A DNA stretch of 64,000 nucleotides from Serratia rhizosphaerae (GCF_009817885.1 NZ_CP041764.1:1860001-1924000), one strand, 5' to 3'; numbered from the stretch's first letter, positions 7,127 through 14,865 are shown. Numbers and translations are program-made. The notes: generated by a model not told the origin, from the sequence alone.

Positions 7127-9025
7127 CTATGTGTTAAGGCTGTGGCTCAGAATACCTATCGCAGCATTGATATTACCTTCCCAGTGCCGATCAATCTCTT
7201 TATCAAAGATTTCAATCTGTTCATGCGATTGCGGCGGCACGACCAGGATAAAACGGCAGCCTTGACGGCTCGCATTCCTTTTACAGACGTTGATATGCCG
7301 ATGCGATAAATCATTGGCAATACTCAGTTGGGGAAATGCTTCTCTCAGCATTTGCCCAACGCTGAGCGCCTGGTGTTTTGCAACCGGCGTGCGGGGGATA
7401 ATGATCACGTCAATAAGCCGCTGTTTCAGCCTATTTTCATGCGTAAGCTGTAGCAGGCGCATAATCGGATCCAACATAAAAGCAAAACCGCAGGCAAACA
7501 CCGGTTTGCTAAGCTGGCTGCTGGCGCGGGCATCGTAGCGCCCTCCGCGGCACAGCAGGGTATCATGATCCAGCTTGTCCGAATGCCATTCAAATATGGT
7601 ATGACAATAGTCATTCGCCGGATACAGATCGGCATCGATAACAAAAGGAATGCCGGTTTGGTTCAGCGCATCGGTGAGCTGCTCAAAACGCTGTCGGGAA
7701 GCCGCAGAGATAAAATCGCTGCGCCTGGGAGCATGCGCTTGCAGCTTTTCCAATAGCGGATCTGCAATTTGCAGCAATTTTTCTGGCGTCTGTTGCAGCC
7801 ATGCCAACCATGCTTCATCAAACAGGATGAGGAAAGGCTGATAATAAAGGCGTAACGCCGCACGATACTGGGCAAACTCCTGCGCACTGGCGATAGTATT
7901 CAGCTTTAACTCAACGTGGGCGGTTAATTGCAACGCCTGAAAGAGATCGTACTGCAGCATAATCTGCTCCAGTTCAATATCCACATGCTGGTAACCAAAC
8001 GCCTCGACGCCGACCTGCTGATATTGCTCAATATCCTTAATTACCTTGTCCGTTCTACGAAACATGGTGCCGAGGTACCACAGCCTGCCCGTCGTCTGAA
8101 GATCCTGATAGCGGGCGATTGCCCGCAGGCTTCCTATCGTGCCGTCCCCACGCAATAAGGCTTGTTGATGACAGGGAAAGTCGCTGCTCACCATCTGCTC
8201 ATTGGTAAGGGTAAATACGCTATCGATTTGTTCCGGCGCCAGCACCTCCAGCAACGGTAAGCGGATTTCCTGATAACCGTAACGTCGCAACAACCGCATG
8301 GCCTGACTTTCCAGCCATACCCAATCGGCGACCTGATTATGGTAATGCTTACGCGGACGGCCGCAATGGCGCGGCCGCACATGGCGGTGAATCAACGTTT
8401 CCAGCTTCTGGCAATATTTGGCGGTGCCGAGCACGCAGTTTTGGCTTAAACAGAGTTGGATCCGTTCCTGAATCGCCGGGCTAAGCGCTGCCTGGATAAA
8501 CCGCCGATACTGCAACGTGCGCTGCTGCGGCGTCGCGCCCAGCTGAACATATTCGGCGTGAGGGGTAATTCTGGCAAGGTCGACCTCGCCGATATTATGA
8601 CGATAACTGCAGCAATCCTGACTAATCGCCCGCTCTTCCGCCCGCATCCTCTCGTAGGTATCAACGTATTGTTGCGCCAACAGTAAATAGGCGCCCGGCT
8701 CGATCAGGCAGCTGTCATAACGCCCTTCCCACAGCGCACCGCTGCGATGATATTTATTATTATAATAAGGCACATAGCTACGCCCTATATGTTGTATAAA
8801 CCGGCTCAGATCTTCTTTGGTTTCCGGCGTTAATAATAATAACAGTCTATGCGGAAGTAATGCATACGCATGTAATTCACAAGAATATAACTTCAATGCA
8901 TTATCCAGACAGTTAAGAAAAAATTGACAGTCCGCCTCATCAAAAAACATTATGCCATGATTATGACCTTTAAGTTGAATGAGCTGGGGTAGATCGGCGA
9001 TATATATGCGTTCCCTTCTGGACAT
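7127..9025 (-). CDS. Fusion of a RAYT (Y1 transposase-like) domain and a HisRS-like domain
   Basis: A continuous 632-residue frame with two unrelated halves. Residues 1-225 follow the REP-associated tyrosine transposase pattern: GIMFFDEADCQFFL, LHAYALLP, GALWEGRYDSCLI, YLLLAQQY, and the terminal HVRPRHCGRPRK. Residues 232-632 follow class II HisRS: RRYGYQEIRLPLLE, LLRGDGT (motif 2 strand), GTMFR, QVGVEAFG, DYCHTIFEW and CRGGRYD, then an anticodon-binding-like domain from about 537. In the RAYT half the PNHVH metal motif reads P58-H-R-L-L, so both HUH histidines are gone, while a tyrosine (Y120) remains where RYIELNP is expected. In the HisRS half the catalytic arginine (RGLDYY) is replaced by PANDYC, and the GRxRQF arginines are lost, but Q337, E341, T296 and Y497 of the histidine pocket are kept. 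The gene is divergent from hdcT1-hdc and is less GC-rich than core genes. A histidine-responsive DNA-binding regulator is the best hypothesis; function is unproven. Confidence 0.85.
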   Translation of the reverse strand: MSRRERIYIADLPQLIQLKGHNHGIMFFDEADCQFFLNCLDNALKLYSCELHAYALLPHRLLLLLTPETKEDLSRFIQHIGRSYVPYYNNKYHRSGALWEGRYDSCLIEPGAYLLLAQQYVDTYERMRAEERAISQDCCSYRHNIGEVDLARITPHAEYVQLGATPQQRTLQYRRFIQAALSPAIQERIQLCLSQNCVLGTAKYCQKLETLIHRHVRPRHCGRPRKHYHNQVADWVWLESQAMRLLRRYGYQEIRLPLLEVLAPEQIDSVFTLTNEQMVSSDFPCHQQALLRGDGTIGSLRAIARYQDLQTTGRLWYLGTMFRRTDKVIKDIEQYQQVGVEAFGYQHVDIELEQIMLQYDLFQALQLTAHVELKLNTIASAQEFAQYRAALRLYYQPFLILFDEAWLAWLQQTPEKLLQIADPLLEKLQAHAPRRSDFISAASRQRFEQLTDALNQTGIPFVIDADLYPANDYCHTIFEWHSDKLDHDTLLCRGGRYDARASSQLSKPVFACGFAFMLDPIMRLLQLTHENRLKQRLIDVIIIPRTPVAKHQALSVGQMLREAFPQLSIANDLSHRHINVCKRNASRQGCRFILVVPPQSHEQIEIFDKEIDRHWEGNINAAIGILSHSLNT

Positions 9026-9340
9026 AATGCTCTATCCATTCAATTGCAGAGTAAATAAACACTTAATATTAAACATTGATGCATAAGGCATGGCCCTGAC
9101 AAATAATTTATTATTCATTATGCCCATGTCAACGAAGTTATCATCAAAACAAAAACAAAAAGCTTAATTTTGTGCCTTGTTATACCAATGTTTTGATAAT
9201 GTGAATCAATATCTAGCTATTTGAATCGCATCATGGCTGCGGCCTAAATACTAAAAAACAAATGGGACAGAGTGCTTTTTTTATACTATTGAAAAAAACA
9301 CGCCTTTTTATCAGCCCCAAAAAACCCACCACACAATAAA

Positions 9341-9389
9341 CGTGATCTATGTCACATTTTGCCCCCTGAGTGTTCTTAAAATCCGTTTC
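9341..9389 (+). promoter_or_regulatory. Candidate class II CRP (or FNR) promoter of the hdc operon
   Basis: CGTGA-TCTATG-TCACA at 9341-9356 matches the CRP core TGTGA-N6-TCACA in nine of ten positions. A -10 hexamer TAAAAT lies at 9377-9382, which puts the start site near 9389 and the palindrome centre close to -41, the class II spacing. There is no good -35, as expected for an activator-dependent promoter. Confidence 0.6.
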
Positions 9390-9397
9390 TCTTAGTG

Positions 9398-9439
9398 ATG
9401 TACCCACTGCATTCACTTCACGTAAATAGTTACTTATAG
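9398..9439 (+). other. Possible 13-codon leader ORF with two histidine codons
   Basis: ATG 9398 to TAG 9437-9439 encodes 13 residues, MYPLHSLHVNSYL. It ends at the Shine-Dalgarno of hdcT1 (TAGGAC). Two of 13 codons are histidine. There is no clear Shine-Dalgarno before it and no attenuator hairpin was recognised, so it may be chance. Confidence 0.2.
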
Positions 9440-9449
9440 GACACTCAAT

Positions 9450-10802
9450 ATGGGATCTATTAGTGCAAGCTCAGCCAATAAGATGGGGGTTGTCGCGCTT
9501 ACTCTGGTCACCGCATCGAATATGATGGGGTCCGGCGTATTTATGTTGCCGACCAACCTCGCTGGCGTTGGTTATATATCGCTATGGGGATGGCTATTAA
9601 CCATTATCGGCGTTATTGCTTTGGCATTGGTATTTGCCAAAACCAGTTTAATTACGCCGCGTAACGGCGGGATTGTTGCCTATGCCAGCGACGCCTTCGG
9701 CCCTTTCATCGGTTTCCAGACCACTATGTGCTATTGGATTAGCGCCTGGGTCGGTAATGTGGCCTTGCTGGTGGCCGGGGTCGGCTACCTGAGTTATTTC
9801 TTCCCGCAACTGCGCGATCCGACCATTGGCAGCATTGTCGCCATCGTCATTCTTTGGGGCTTTATCATTCTGGCCAGCTTTGGTGCCCGCGTCGCCGGCC
9901 GCGCCCAGTCCTTTACCGCCAGCTGCATGCTGGTTGTGGTGCTCGGCGTCGGCGTAGTCGGCTGGTTCTGGTTTGATCCCCATATGTTCACCCAAGTGTA
10001 TAACGGCACGGGAAAAAGCAACTCATCCGCGATCATCACTGCCGCATCGATTGCACTATGGGGCTTCCTCGGCGTTGAATCGGCCGTCGTCTCCAGCGGA
10101 CAGGTCAAACAGCCAGAATATACGGTTCCCAGAGCGACCGTTTACGGCCTGCTAATCGCATCCGTATGTTATGTCGGCAGTTGTTCCGTCATTATGGGCT
10201 TGGTTCCACACGCCGAACTGGTTAACTCTGCCGCGCCGTTTGCCGACGCAGCCCGCTATATGTTTGGCGAAACCGCCGGTAATATCGCCTCCGCGCTGAG
10301 TATTATCGCCTGTTTCGGTTCGATTTCCGGTTGGTTGATTTTACAGTCGGAAGGCCCGCGCGCTGGCGCACAACAGGGGCTGTTCCCGAAATTCTTTGCA
10401 GACGCCAATAAAAATGACGTACCGATGAAAAGCCTGATCTTCACCGGGGTATTGATGAGCGCCGTACTGCTGATGACGGCATCGCCAAACCTGGCCAAGC
10501 AGTTTGAGGTCGTCATCCTGATGTCCGTATTCGCCTCGCTTCTGCCGTATATGTACGCGCTGATATCCCTGCCAATTATCATGGTTTCCAAAAAATTAAA
10601 CCGTGGCCGTACCTTTATGTTTTATAGCGTCATGGTCGTTATCGGTATGGTTTACAGCATATTCGCCATGCTCGGTTCAGGCTCAGATTCTATGTTCTGG
10701 GGCGTTGTCATGATGATGGTAACCATACCGCTGTTTTGCTTTGTGGCCGTCGGGCGTAATAAAAAAGGCGACGATGTGCTTTACCTTGATAAAAACCAAT
10801 AA
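9450..10802 (+). CDS. hdcT1: Histidine/histamine antiporter of the hdc operon, first copy
   Basis: A 450-residue APC-superfamily transporter with about twelve membrane helices, clearly related to AdiC, CadB and PotE: SNMMGSGVFMLPTNLAGVG in helix 1, CYWISAWVGNVALLVAGVGYL, ALWGFLGVESAVVSSGQVK (helix 6 gate) and SISGWLILQSEGPRAGAQQGL (helix 8 gate with the conserved Trp). In this family such proteins exchange an amino acid for its decarboxylated amine across the inner membrane. Its place 38 bases before hdc makes histidine/histamine exchange the obvious role. The start at 9450 follows a TAGGACACTCAAT Shine-Dalgarno. It is paralogous to the transporter at 12179. The symbol follows usage for histamine-producing enterobacteria. 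Confidence 0.88.
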   Translation: MGSISASSANKMGVVALTLVTASNMMGSGVFMLPTNLAGVGYISLWGWLLTIIGVIALALVFAKTSLITPRNGGIVAYASDAFGPFIGFQTTMCYWISAWVGNVALLVAGVGYLSYFFPQLRDPTIGSIVAIVILWGFIILASFGARVAGRAQSFTASCMLVVVLGVGVVGWFWFDPHMFTQVYNGTGKSNSSAIITAASIALWGFLGVESAVVSSGQVKQPEYTVPRATVYGLLIASVCYVGSCSVIMGLVPHAELVNSAAPFADAARYMFGETAGNIASALSIIACFGSISGWLILQSEGPRAGAQQGLFPKFFADANKNDVPMKSLIFTGVLMSAVLLMTASPNLAKQFEVVILMSVFASLLPYMYALISLPIIMVSKKLNRGRTFMFYSVMVVIGMVYSIFAMLGSGSDSMFWGVVMMMVTIPLFCFVAVGRNKKGDDVLYLDKNQ

Positions 10803-10840
10803 CCCTTAATCATTAAAGATACTTAACAAGGAGATAAATA

Positions 10841-11977
10841 ATGACGTTATCTATTCCTGACCAAAACAAACTCGATGCATTCTGGTCATATTGTGTAAAA
10901 AACCAATTTTTTAATATCGGCTACCCAGAATCGGCAGATTTTGACTATACCTTGCTTGAGCGTTTCATGCGCTTTTCAATCAATAACTGCGGAGATTGGA
11001 GCGAATATTGTAACTATCTTTTAAACTCCTTTGAGTTTGAAAAAGAAGTGATGCAATACTTTTCCGAACTGTTCAAAATTCCATTTGAACAAAGCTGGGG
11101 ATATGTCACCAACGGCGGGACAGAAAGTAATATGTTTGGCTGCTACCTGGGGCGTGAAATTTTCCCTGACGGCACGCTGTATTATTCCAAGGATACTCAC
11201 TACTCCGTAGCGAAAATTGTTAAATTGCTGCGTATTAAATCTCAAGTTGTGGAGTCACTACCTAATGGCGAGGTGGATTATAATGATTTAATGGCCAAAA
11301 TCGCCAAAGATAATGAAAAGCATCCGATTATTTTCGCTAATATCGGCACCACCGTCCGCGGGGCCATCGATGATATCCATATCATCCAGCAACGCCTGAA
11401 AGACGCCGGTTTTAAGCGCGAAGATTACTATCTGCATGCGGACGCCGCATTAAGCGGGATGATTTTGCCATTCGTTGACGATCCGCAGGGCTTCACCTTT
11501 GCTGATGGTATTGACTCGATCGGGGTATCCGGACACAAAATGATCGGTTCCCCTATTCCCTGTGGGATCGTGCTCGCCAAGAAAAAGAACGTCGATCGCA
11601 TCTCAGTCGAAATCGACTATATCTCCGCACATGACAAAACCATCACCGGCTCCCGCAACGGCCATACGCCAATGATGATGTGGGAAGCCATCAAAAGCCA
11701 CAGCTTCGAAGACTGGCAACGACGCATCGCACGCAGCCTGCAGATGGCGCAATATGCGGTCGATCGCCTGCAGTCAGCCGGGGTGAATGCCTGGCGGAAT
11801 AAAAACTCGATTACGGTCGTCTTCCCCTGCCCGTCGGAAGCCGTATGGAAGAAACACTGCCTGGCAACCTCCGGCGAGGTCGCTCATCTCATTGCTACAG
11901 CCCACCATCTGGACTCAAGCAAAATTGATGCGTTGATCGACGACGTCATAGCCGATGCTCAAACCACCGCAGCATAA
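10841..11977 (+). CDS. hdc: PLP-dependent histidine decarboxylase
   Basis: A 378-residue enzyme converting histidine to histamine and CO2. It matches the Gram-negative PLP histidine decarboxylase family (Morganella, Raoultella, Enterobacter type) in length and motifs: YVTNGGTESNMFGCYLGRE near 88-106, DTHYS with the cofactor-stacking H120, HADAALSG with D201, and the PLP-binding lysine K233 in SGHKMIGSPIPCG. It is not the pyruvoyl type of lactobacilli. The start has a strong AAGGAGA eight bases upstream. GC content is visibly lower than in the core genes, consistent with transfer as an island. With its two antiporters it forms an acid-resistance and proton-motive-force pathway and would make the host a histamine producer. 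Confidence 0.95.
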   Translation: MTLSIPDQNKLDAFWSYCVKNQFFNIGYPESADFDYTLLERFMRFSINNCGDWSEYCNYLLNSFEFEKEVMQYFSELFKIPFEQSWGYVTNGGTESNMFGCYLGREIFPDGTLYYSKDTHYSVAKIVKLLRIKSQVVESLPNGEVDYNDLMAKIAKDNEKHPIIFANIGTTVRGAIDDIHIIQQRLKDAGFKREDYYLHADAALSGMILPFVDDPQGFTFADGIDSIGVSGHKMIGSPIPCGIVLAKKKNVDRISVEIDYISAHDKTITGSRNGHTPMMMWEAIKSHSFEDWQRRIARSLQMAQYAVDRLQSAGVNAWRNKNSITVVFPCPSEAVWKKHCLATSGEVAHLIATAHHLDSSKIDALIDDVIADAQTTAA

Positions 11978-12005
11978 AAAAAGGCAGTGATAGCCTATCA
12001 CTGCC
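11975..12005. terminator. Hairpin after hdc with the T-tract on the minus strand
   Basis: A perfect 10-bp stem GGCAGTGATA (11983-11992) and TATCACTGCC (11996-12005) with a 3-base loop. The A-tract precedes it on the plus strand, so it is an intrinsic terminator for minus-strand transcripts. On the plus strand it has no U-tract and may only attenuate hdc to hdcT2 readthrough. Confidence 0.55.
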
Positions 12006-12019
12006 TCCGGTCTGACATA

Positions 12020-12054
12020 TGTTGCCGGTACTGACGCCAATCACTCCGGCAACA
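12020..12054 (+). other. Second intercistronic hairpin between hdc and hdcT2
   Basis: TGTTGCCGG (12020-12028) pairs perfectly with CCGGCAACA (12046-12054) across a 17-base loop. No T-tract follows. With the hairpin at 11983 it gives the 201-base hdc-hdcT2 spacer two stable stems, which may set expression of the downstream pair apart from hdc. Confidence 0.45.
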
Positions 12055-12178
12055 ATGATTAACCTAAACAGTTTCAGCGAACGATGCAATAACCGCGACC
12101 GAAACTACTCTGCCGCTGACCGCGCATAACTGCCCGGCATCTTCGCCTCTGTCACCAATTTTGTGAAGATAAAATGAC

Positions 12179-13594
12179 ATGGGTTCAAACAGCCAAACCA
12201 CCAACCGCATGGGACTTACCGCGCTCACCATCATGACAGCCTCTAATATGATGGGGAGCGGCGTCTTTATGCTGCCAAGCTCCTTGGCGCAAATAGGCTC
12301 GATTTCCATCTGGGGATGGGCATTAACTTTCTGCGGTGTGCTGGTGCTTGCACTGACATTCGCCAAAACCAATCAGATCTCGCCATGCCAAGGCGGAGTT
12401 ATCGCACATATCGGCCTGACCTTCGGCCCCTATATCGGCCTGCAAACGACGCTGTATTACTGGCTTGCCACCTGGATAGGCAACTGCGCCTTATTGATCT
12501 CCGGCGTCGGCTATCTCGCTTTTTTCTTCCCCATTTTACACCACCCCCTCTACGCTGCCGGCACCTGTATCGCGATCCTCTGGCTCTTTGTCGCCTTAGG
12601 CCTGCAAGGTGCCAGAGTCGTCGGTTACGCACAGATTTTCACCGGCAGCTGCATGCTGGCAGTGGTACTCGGCATTGGCGTTCTCGGCTGGTTTCATTTC
12701 GATGCCCACCTCTATATGCGCAGCTATAACGTAACACAGCAAAATTCTCACCATGCAATTCTGTCTGCCGCCGCCATTTCACTGTGGGGTTTTTTGGGTA
12801 TTGAATCCGCTTCCGTCTCATCAGCACAGGCGATAAACCCCAAAAGAAATATTCCGCTGGCGACAATCCTCGGTCTCACGCTGGCCGCCCTGAGCTACGT
12901 CAGCTCCAGCAACGTCATCATGGGTATTTTGCCTCATTCTCAGCTCATCGACTCCACCTCGCCCTTTGCCGATACCGCGCGCACATTATGGGGAACGACT
13001 GCGGGTGAGTGCGTTTCGGCACTGGCGATCATTGCCTGCCTGGGCGCCATGCCGGGCTGGCAGATTTTACAAACAGAAGTGCCGCGCGCCGCAGCCGAAG
13101 CCGGTTTATTCCCCCGACTGTTTGCCGCCACCAACCGGCACGGAGTCGCCTACAAGGGCCTGGTTTGCACCGCTTGTCTGATGACCGGCGTCATTCTGCT
13201 CACCATTTCTCCCAATCTGGAACAACAGTTCCGCACGATTATCGTACTGGCGATTTCCGCCAGCCTGATCCCTTATGCCTTCGCCGCCTTATCGTTGCCC
13301 GTGACGATGGTGGCAAAAAAACTTAATCGCGGCCGTCAGTTTACCCTGTACAGCTGCCTGAGCCTGCTCGGCCTGGCTTTTGTCACCACGGCGCTGCTCG
13401 GCGCGGGTACACAACCGCTTTTCTGGGGAATTATTTTGCAGATGGTAACGATACCCTTGTATTTGCTGTACGTGATGCGCCAGCAAACGCCGCCGCAAAG
13501 TGTAACCCCCCCCTGCTTAATGTCAGATCGATGCGCTGGGCACCGATCCTTTATAGCGGTGTCTGTCGATCCAGATGCCGTATCCAAGGAATAA
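12179..13594 (+). CDS. hdcT2: Histidine/histamine antiporter of the hdc operon, second copy
   Basis: A 471-residue APC transporter paralogous to the one at 9450, with the same helix 1 (SNMMGSGVFMLPSSLAQIG), helix 6 (SLWGFLGIESASVSSAQAI) and helix 8 (AMPGWQILQTEVPRAAAEAGL) landmarks. The two copies differ in loops and base composition, so the duplication is not recent. The last 30 residues or so lack a counterpart in the first copy. They follow a run of eight C at 13506-13513; one C fewer would end the protein at a TAA four codons later, so the tail may be a homopolymer frameshift or variable site. The stop lies two bases before the hisS2 start. A hdcT1-hdc-hdcT2-hisRS order is known in Morganella-type histamine producers. 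Confidence 0.85.
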   Translation: MGSNSQTTNRMGLTALTIMTASNMMGSGVFMLPSSLAQIGSISIWGWALTFCGVLVLALTFAKTNQISPCQGGVIAHIGLTFGPYIGLQTTLYYWLATWIGNCALLISGVGYLAFFFPILHHPLYAAGTCIAILWLFVALGLQGARVVGYAQIFTGSCMLAVVLGIGVLGWFHFDAHLYMRSYNVTQQNSHHAILSAAAISLWGFLGIESASVSSAQAINPKRNIPLATILGLTLAALSYVSSSNVIMGILPHSQLIDSTSPFADTARTLWGTTAGECVSALAIIACLGAMPGWQILQTEVPRAAAEAGLFPRLFAATNRHGVAYKGLVCTACLMTGVILLTISPNLEQQFRTIIVLAISASLIPYAFAALSLPVTMVAKKLNRGRQFTLYSCLSLLGLAFVTTALLGAGTQPLFWGIILQMVTIPLYLLYVMRQQTPPQSVTPPCLMSDRCAGHRSFIAVSVDPDAVSKE

Positions 13595-13596
13595 TC

Positions 13597-14856
13597 ATGA
13601 TGAAAATTCAGTCAATCAGAGGAATGAGAGATATCCTGCCGGAAGAAACGCCATTATGGCAGTGGCTGGAAAGCAAAGTGCGGGACATTACCTATCGCTA
13701 TGGGTATCAGGAAGTACGTCTGCCGATTCTGGAGCCTGTCGCGCTGTTTGAACGCGCCGTCGGAGAATCCACTGACATCGTCTCCAAAGAGATGTACAAC
13801 TTTTATGACAAGAACGGCGAACATATTACGCTGCGCCCGGAAGGCACCAGCGGCTGCGTCCGCGCCGTAATCGAAAACAACATGTGTTATAACATGACAC
13901 AGCGTTTGTGGTACCAAGGTCCGATGTTCCGTTATGAACGGCCGCAAAAGGGACGGCTGCGTCAGTTCACCCAGTTTGGTGTAGAAACCTTCGGTATGCC
14001 CGGGGCAGATATTGATGCAGAACTGATCTATATGGTGAAAGACCTCTTTAAGGCACTAGGCGTGGATCGCTATGTTCGTCTGGAAATTAACTCGCTGGGC
14101 ACGCTCGCAGAACGTAAAGAGCACCGCCGCGAGCTGGTTGCATACCTGCATCAGCACCAGTCATTACTGGACGAAGACAGTCAGCGCCGTTTACACAGCA
14201 ACCCACTGCGCATTTTGGATAGTAAAAATCCGGCTATGCAGGAAATGCTAGCCGGCGCGCCGCGCCTGCTGGATTTTCTTGCGGAACAATCCCGTCAGCA
14301 TTTCGACGAACTCTGTCAGCTGTTGGATCAAGCAGGCATTGAGTACGTGATCAACCCGCGTCTGGTAAGAGGGTTAGATTACTATACGCGTACCGTCTTT
14401 GAATGGATTACTGATGAATTAGGCTCTCAGGGTACCATTTGCGGCGGCGGTCGTTACGACGGACTGGTCGAACTGTTTAGCAGTAAAGGACTGCCCGCCT
14501 CCGGCTTCGCCATCGGCATTGAACGCCTGCTCTTGCTGATCCAGTCAGTGGATAAAAACAAAAATATCACCAATGCGCCCGACATCGTCGTCACTTATGA
14601 AGACAGCACGTCAAATATCGCCGCATTGATACTGGCGAATCATATCCGCCGGCATCTGCCACAGTACAAAGTACTGAGCGATTTCAGCGCCGCGAAACTG
14701 AAACGCCAACACGCTAATGCCTTGAAAAGCGGCTGTCGCTATATCATTACTCTCAATGCCGACGGCAGAGTCGGCCTGTGGGATCTGCTCAAAGACCATA
14801 GTGAAACCGTGTCAGAAAATGAAATCTGGGCGATAATAAAAGCGAATTCAAAATAG
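13597..14856 (+). CDS. hisS2: Second histidyl-tRNA synthetase linked to hdc
   Basis: A 419-residue class II HisRS, close to the 424 residues of E. coli HisS. All catalytic landmarks are intact: QSIRGMRDILPEE, LRPEGT, GPMFRYERPQKGRLRQFTQFGVE (split here for length), LVRGLDYYTRTVFEW and GGGRYDGL, then the anticodon-binding domain. I chose ATG 13597 (ATG 13600 is equally possible) because AAGGA stands 6 bases before it; upstream in-frame codons fall inside hdcT2. The housekeeping hisS normally sits between ispG and bamB, so this is an operon-borne extra copy. It may protect translation when Hdc depletes histidine, a role inferred from the same linkage in other hdc clusters. Its N-terminal region resembles the HisRS-like half of the divergent fusion. 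Confidence 0.92.
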   Translation: MMKIQSIRGMRDILPEETPLWQWLESKVRDITYRYGYQEVRLPILEPVALFERAVGESTDIVSKEMYNFYDKNGEHITLRPEGTSGCVRAVIENNMCYNMTQRLWYQGPMFRYERPQKGRLRQFTQFGVETFGMPGADIDAELIYMVKDLFKALGVDRYVRLEINSLGTLAERKEHRRELVAYLHQHQSLLDEDSQRRLHSNPLRILDSKNPAMQEMLAGAPRLLDFLAEQSRQHFDELCQLLDQAGIEYVINPRLVRGLDYYTRTVFEWITDELGSQGTICGGGRYDGLVELFSSKGLPASGFAIGIERLLLLIQSVDKNKNITNAPDIVVTYEDSTSNIAALILANHIRRHLPQYKVLSDFSAAKLKRQHANALKSGCRYIITLNADGRVGLWDLLKDHSETVSENEIWAIIKANSK

Positions 14857-14865
14857 CAGCAGAAC

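Larger units (their letters stand above)
9026..9449. other. Divergent control region between the RAYT-HisRS gene and hdcT1
   Basis: These 424 AT-rich bases separate two divergent starts and hold no convincing longer gene. Visible elements are a CRP/FNR-type palindrome with a well-spaced -10 (9341-9389), an inverted repeat TTGAT-N7-ATCAA (9193-9209), and a GCATAA...TTATGC repeat around 9080-9125. This is where the fusion protein would be expected to bind if it is a local regulator. I did not find an array of GTAG-headed REP palindromes. Confidence 0.6.

Noticed and set aside
9231..9416. 61-codon minus-strand frame in the hdc spacer
   Set aside because: It covers the CRP box and hdc promoter, has no Shine-Dalgarno and no recognisable product.
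9026..9449. REP palindromes that would make the fusion an active RAYT with its own targets
   Set aside because: No cluster of GTAG-headed palindromes was found near the gene, and the metal-binding histidines are missing.
13550..13600. T-box riboswitch for hisS2
   Set aside because: The hdcT2 gene runs to two bases before the start, leaving no leader; T-boxes are also not expected in Enterobacterales.
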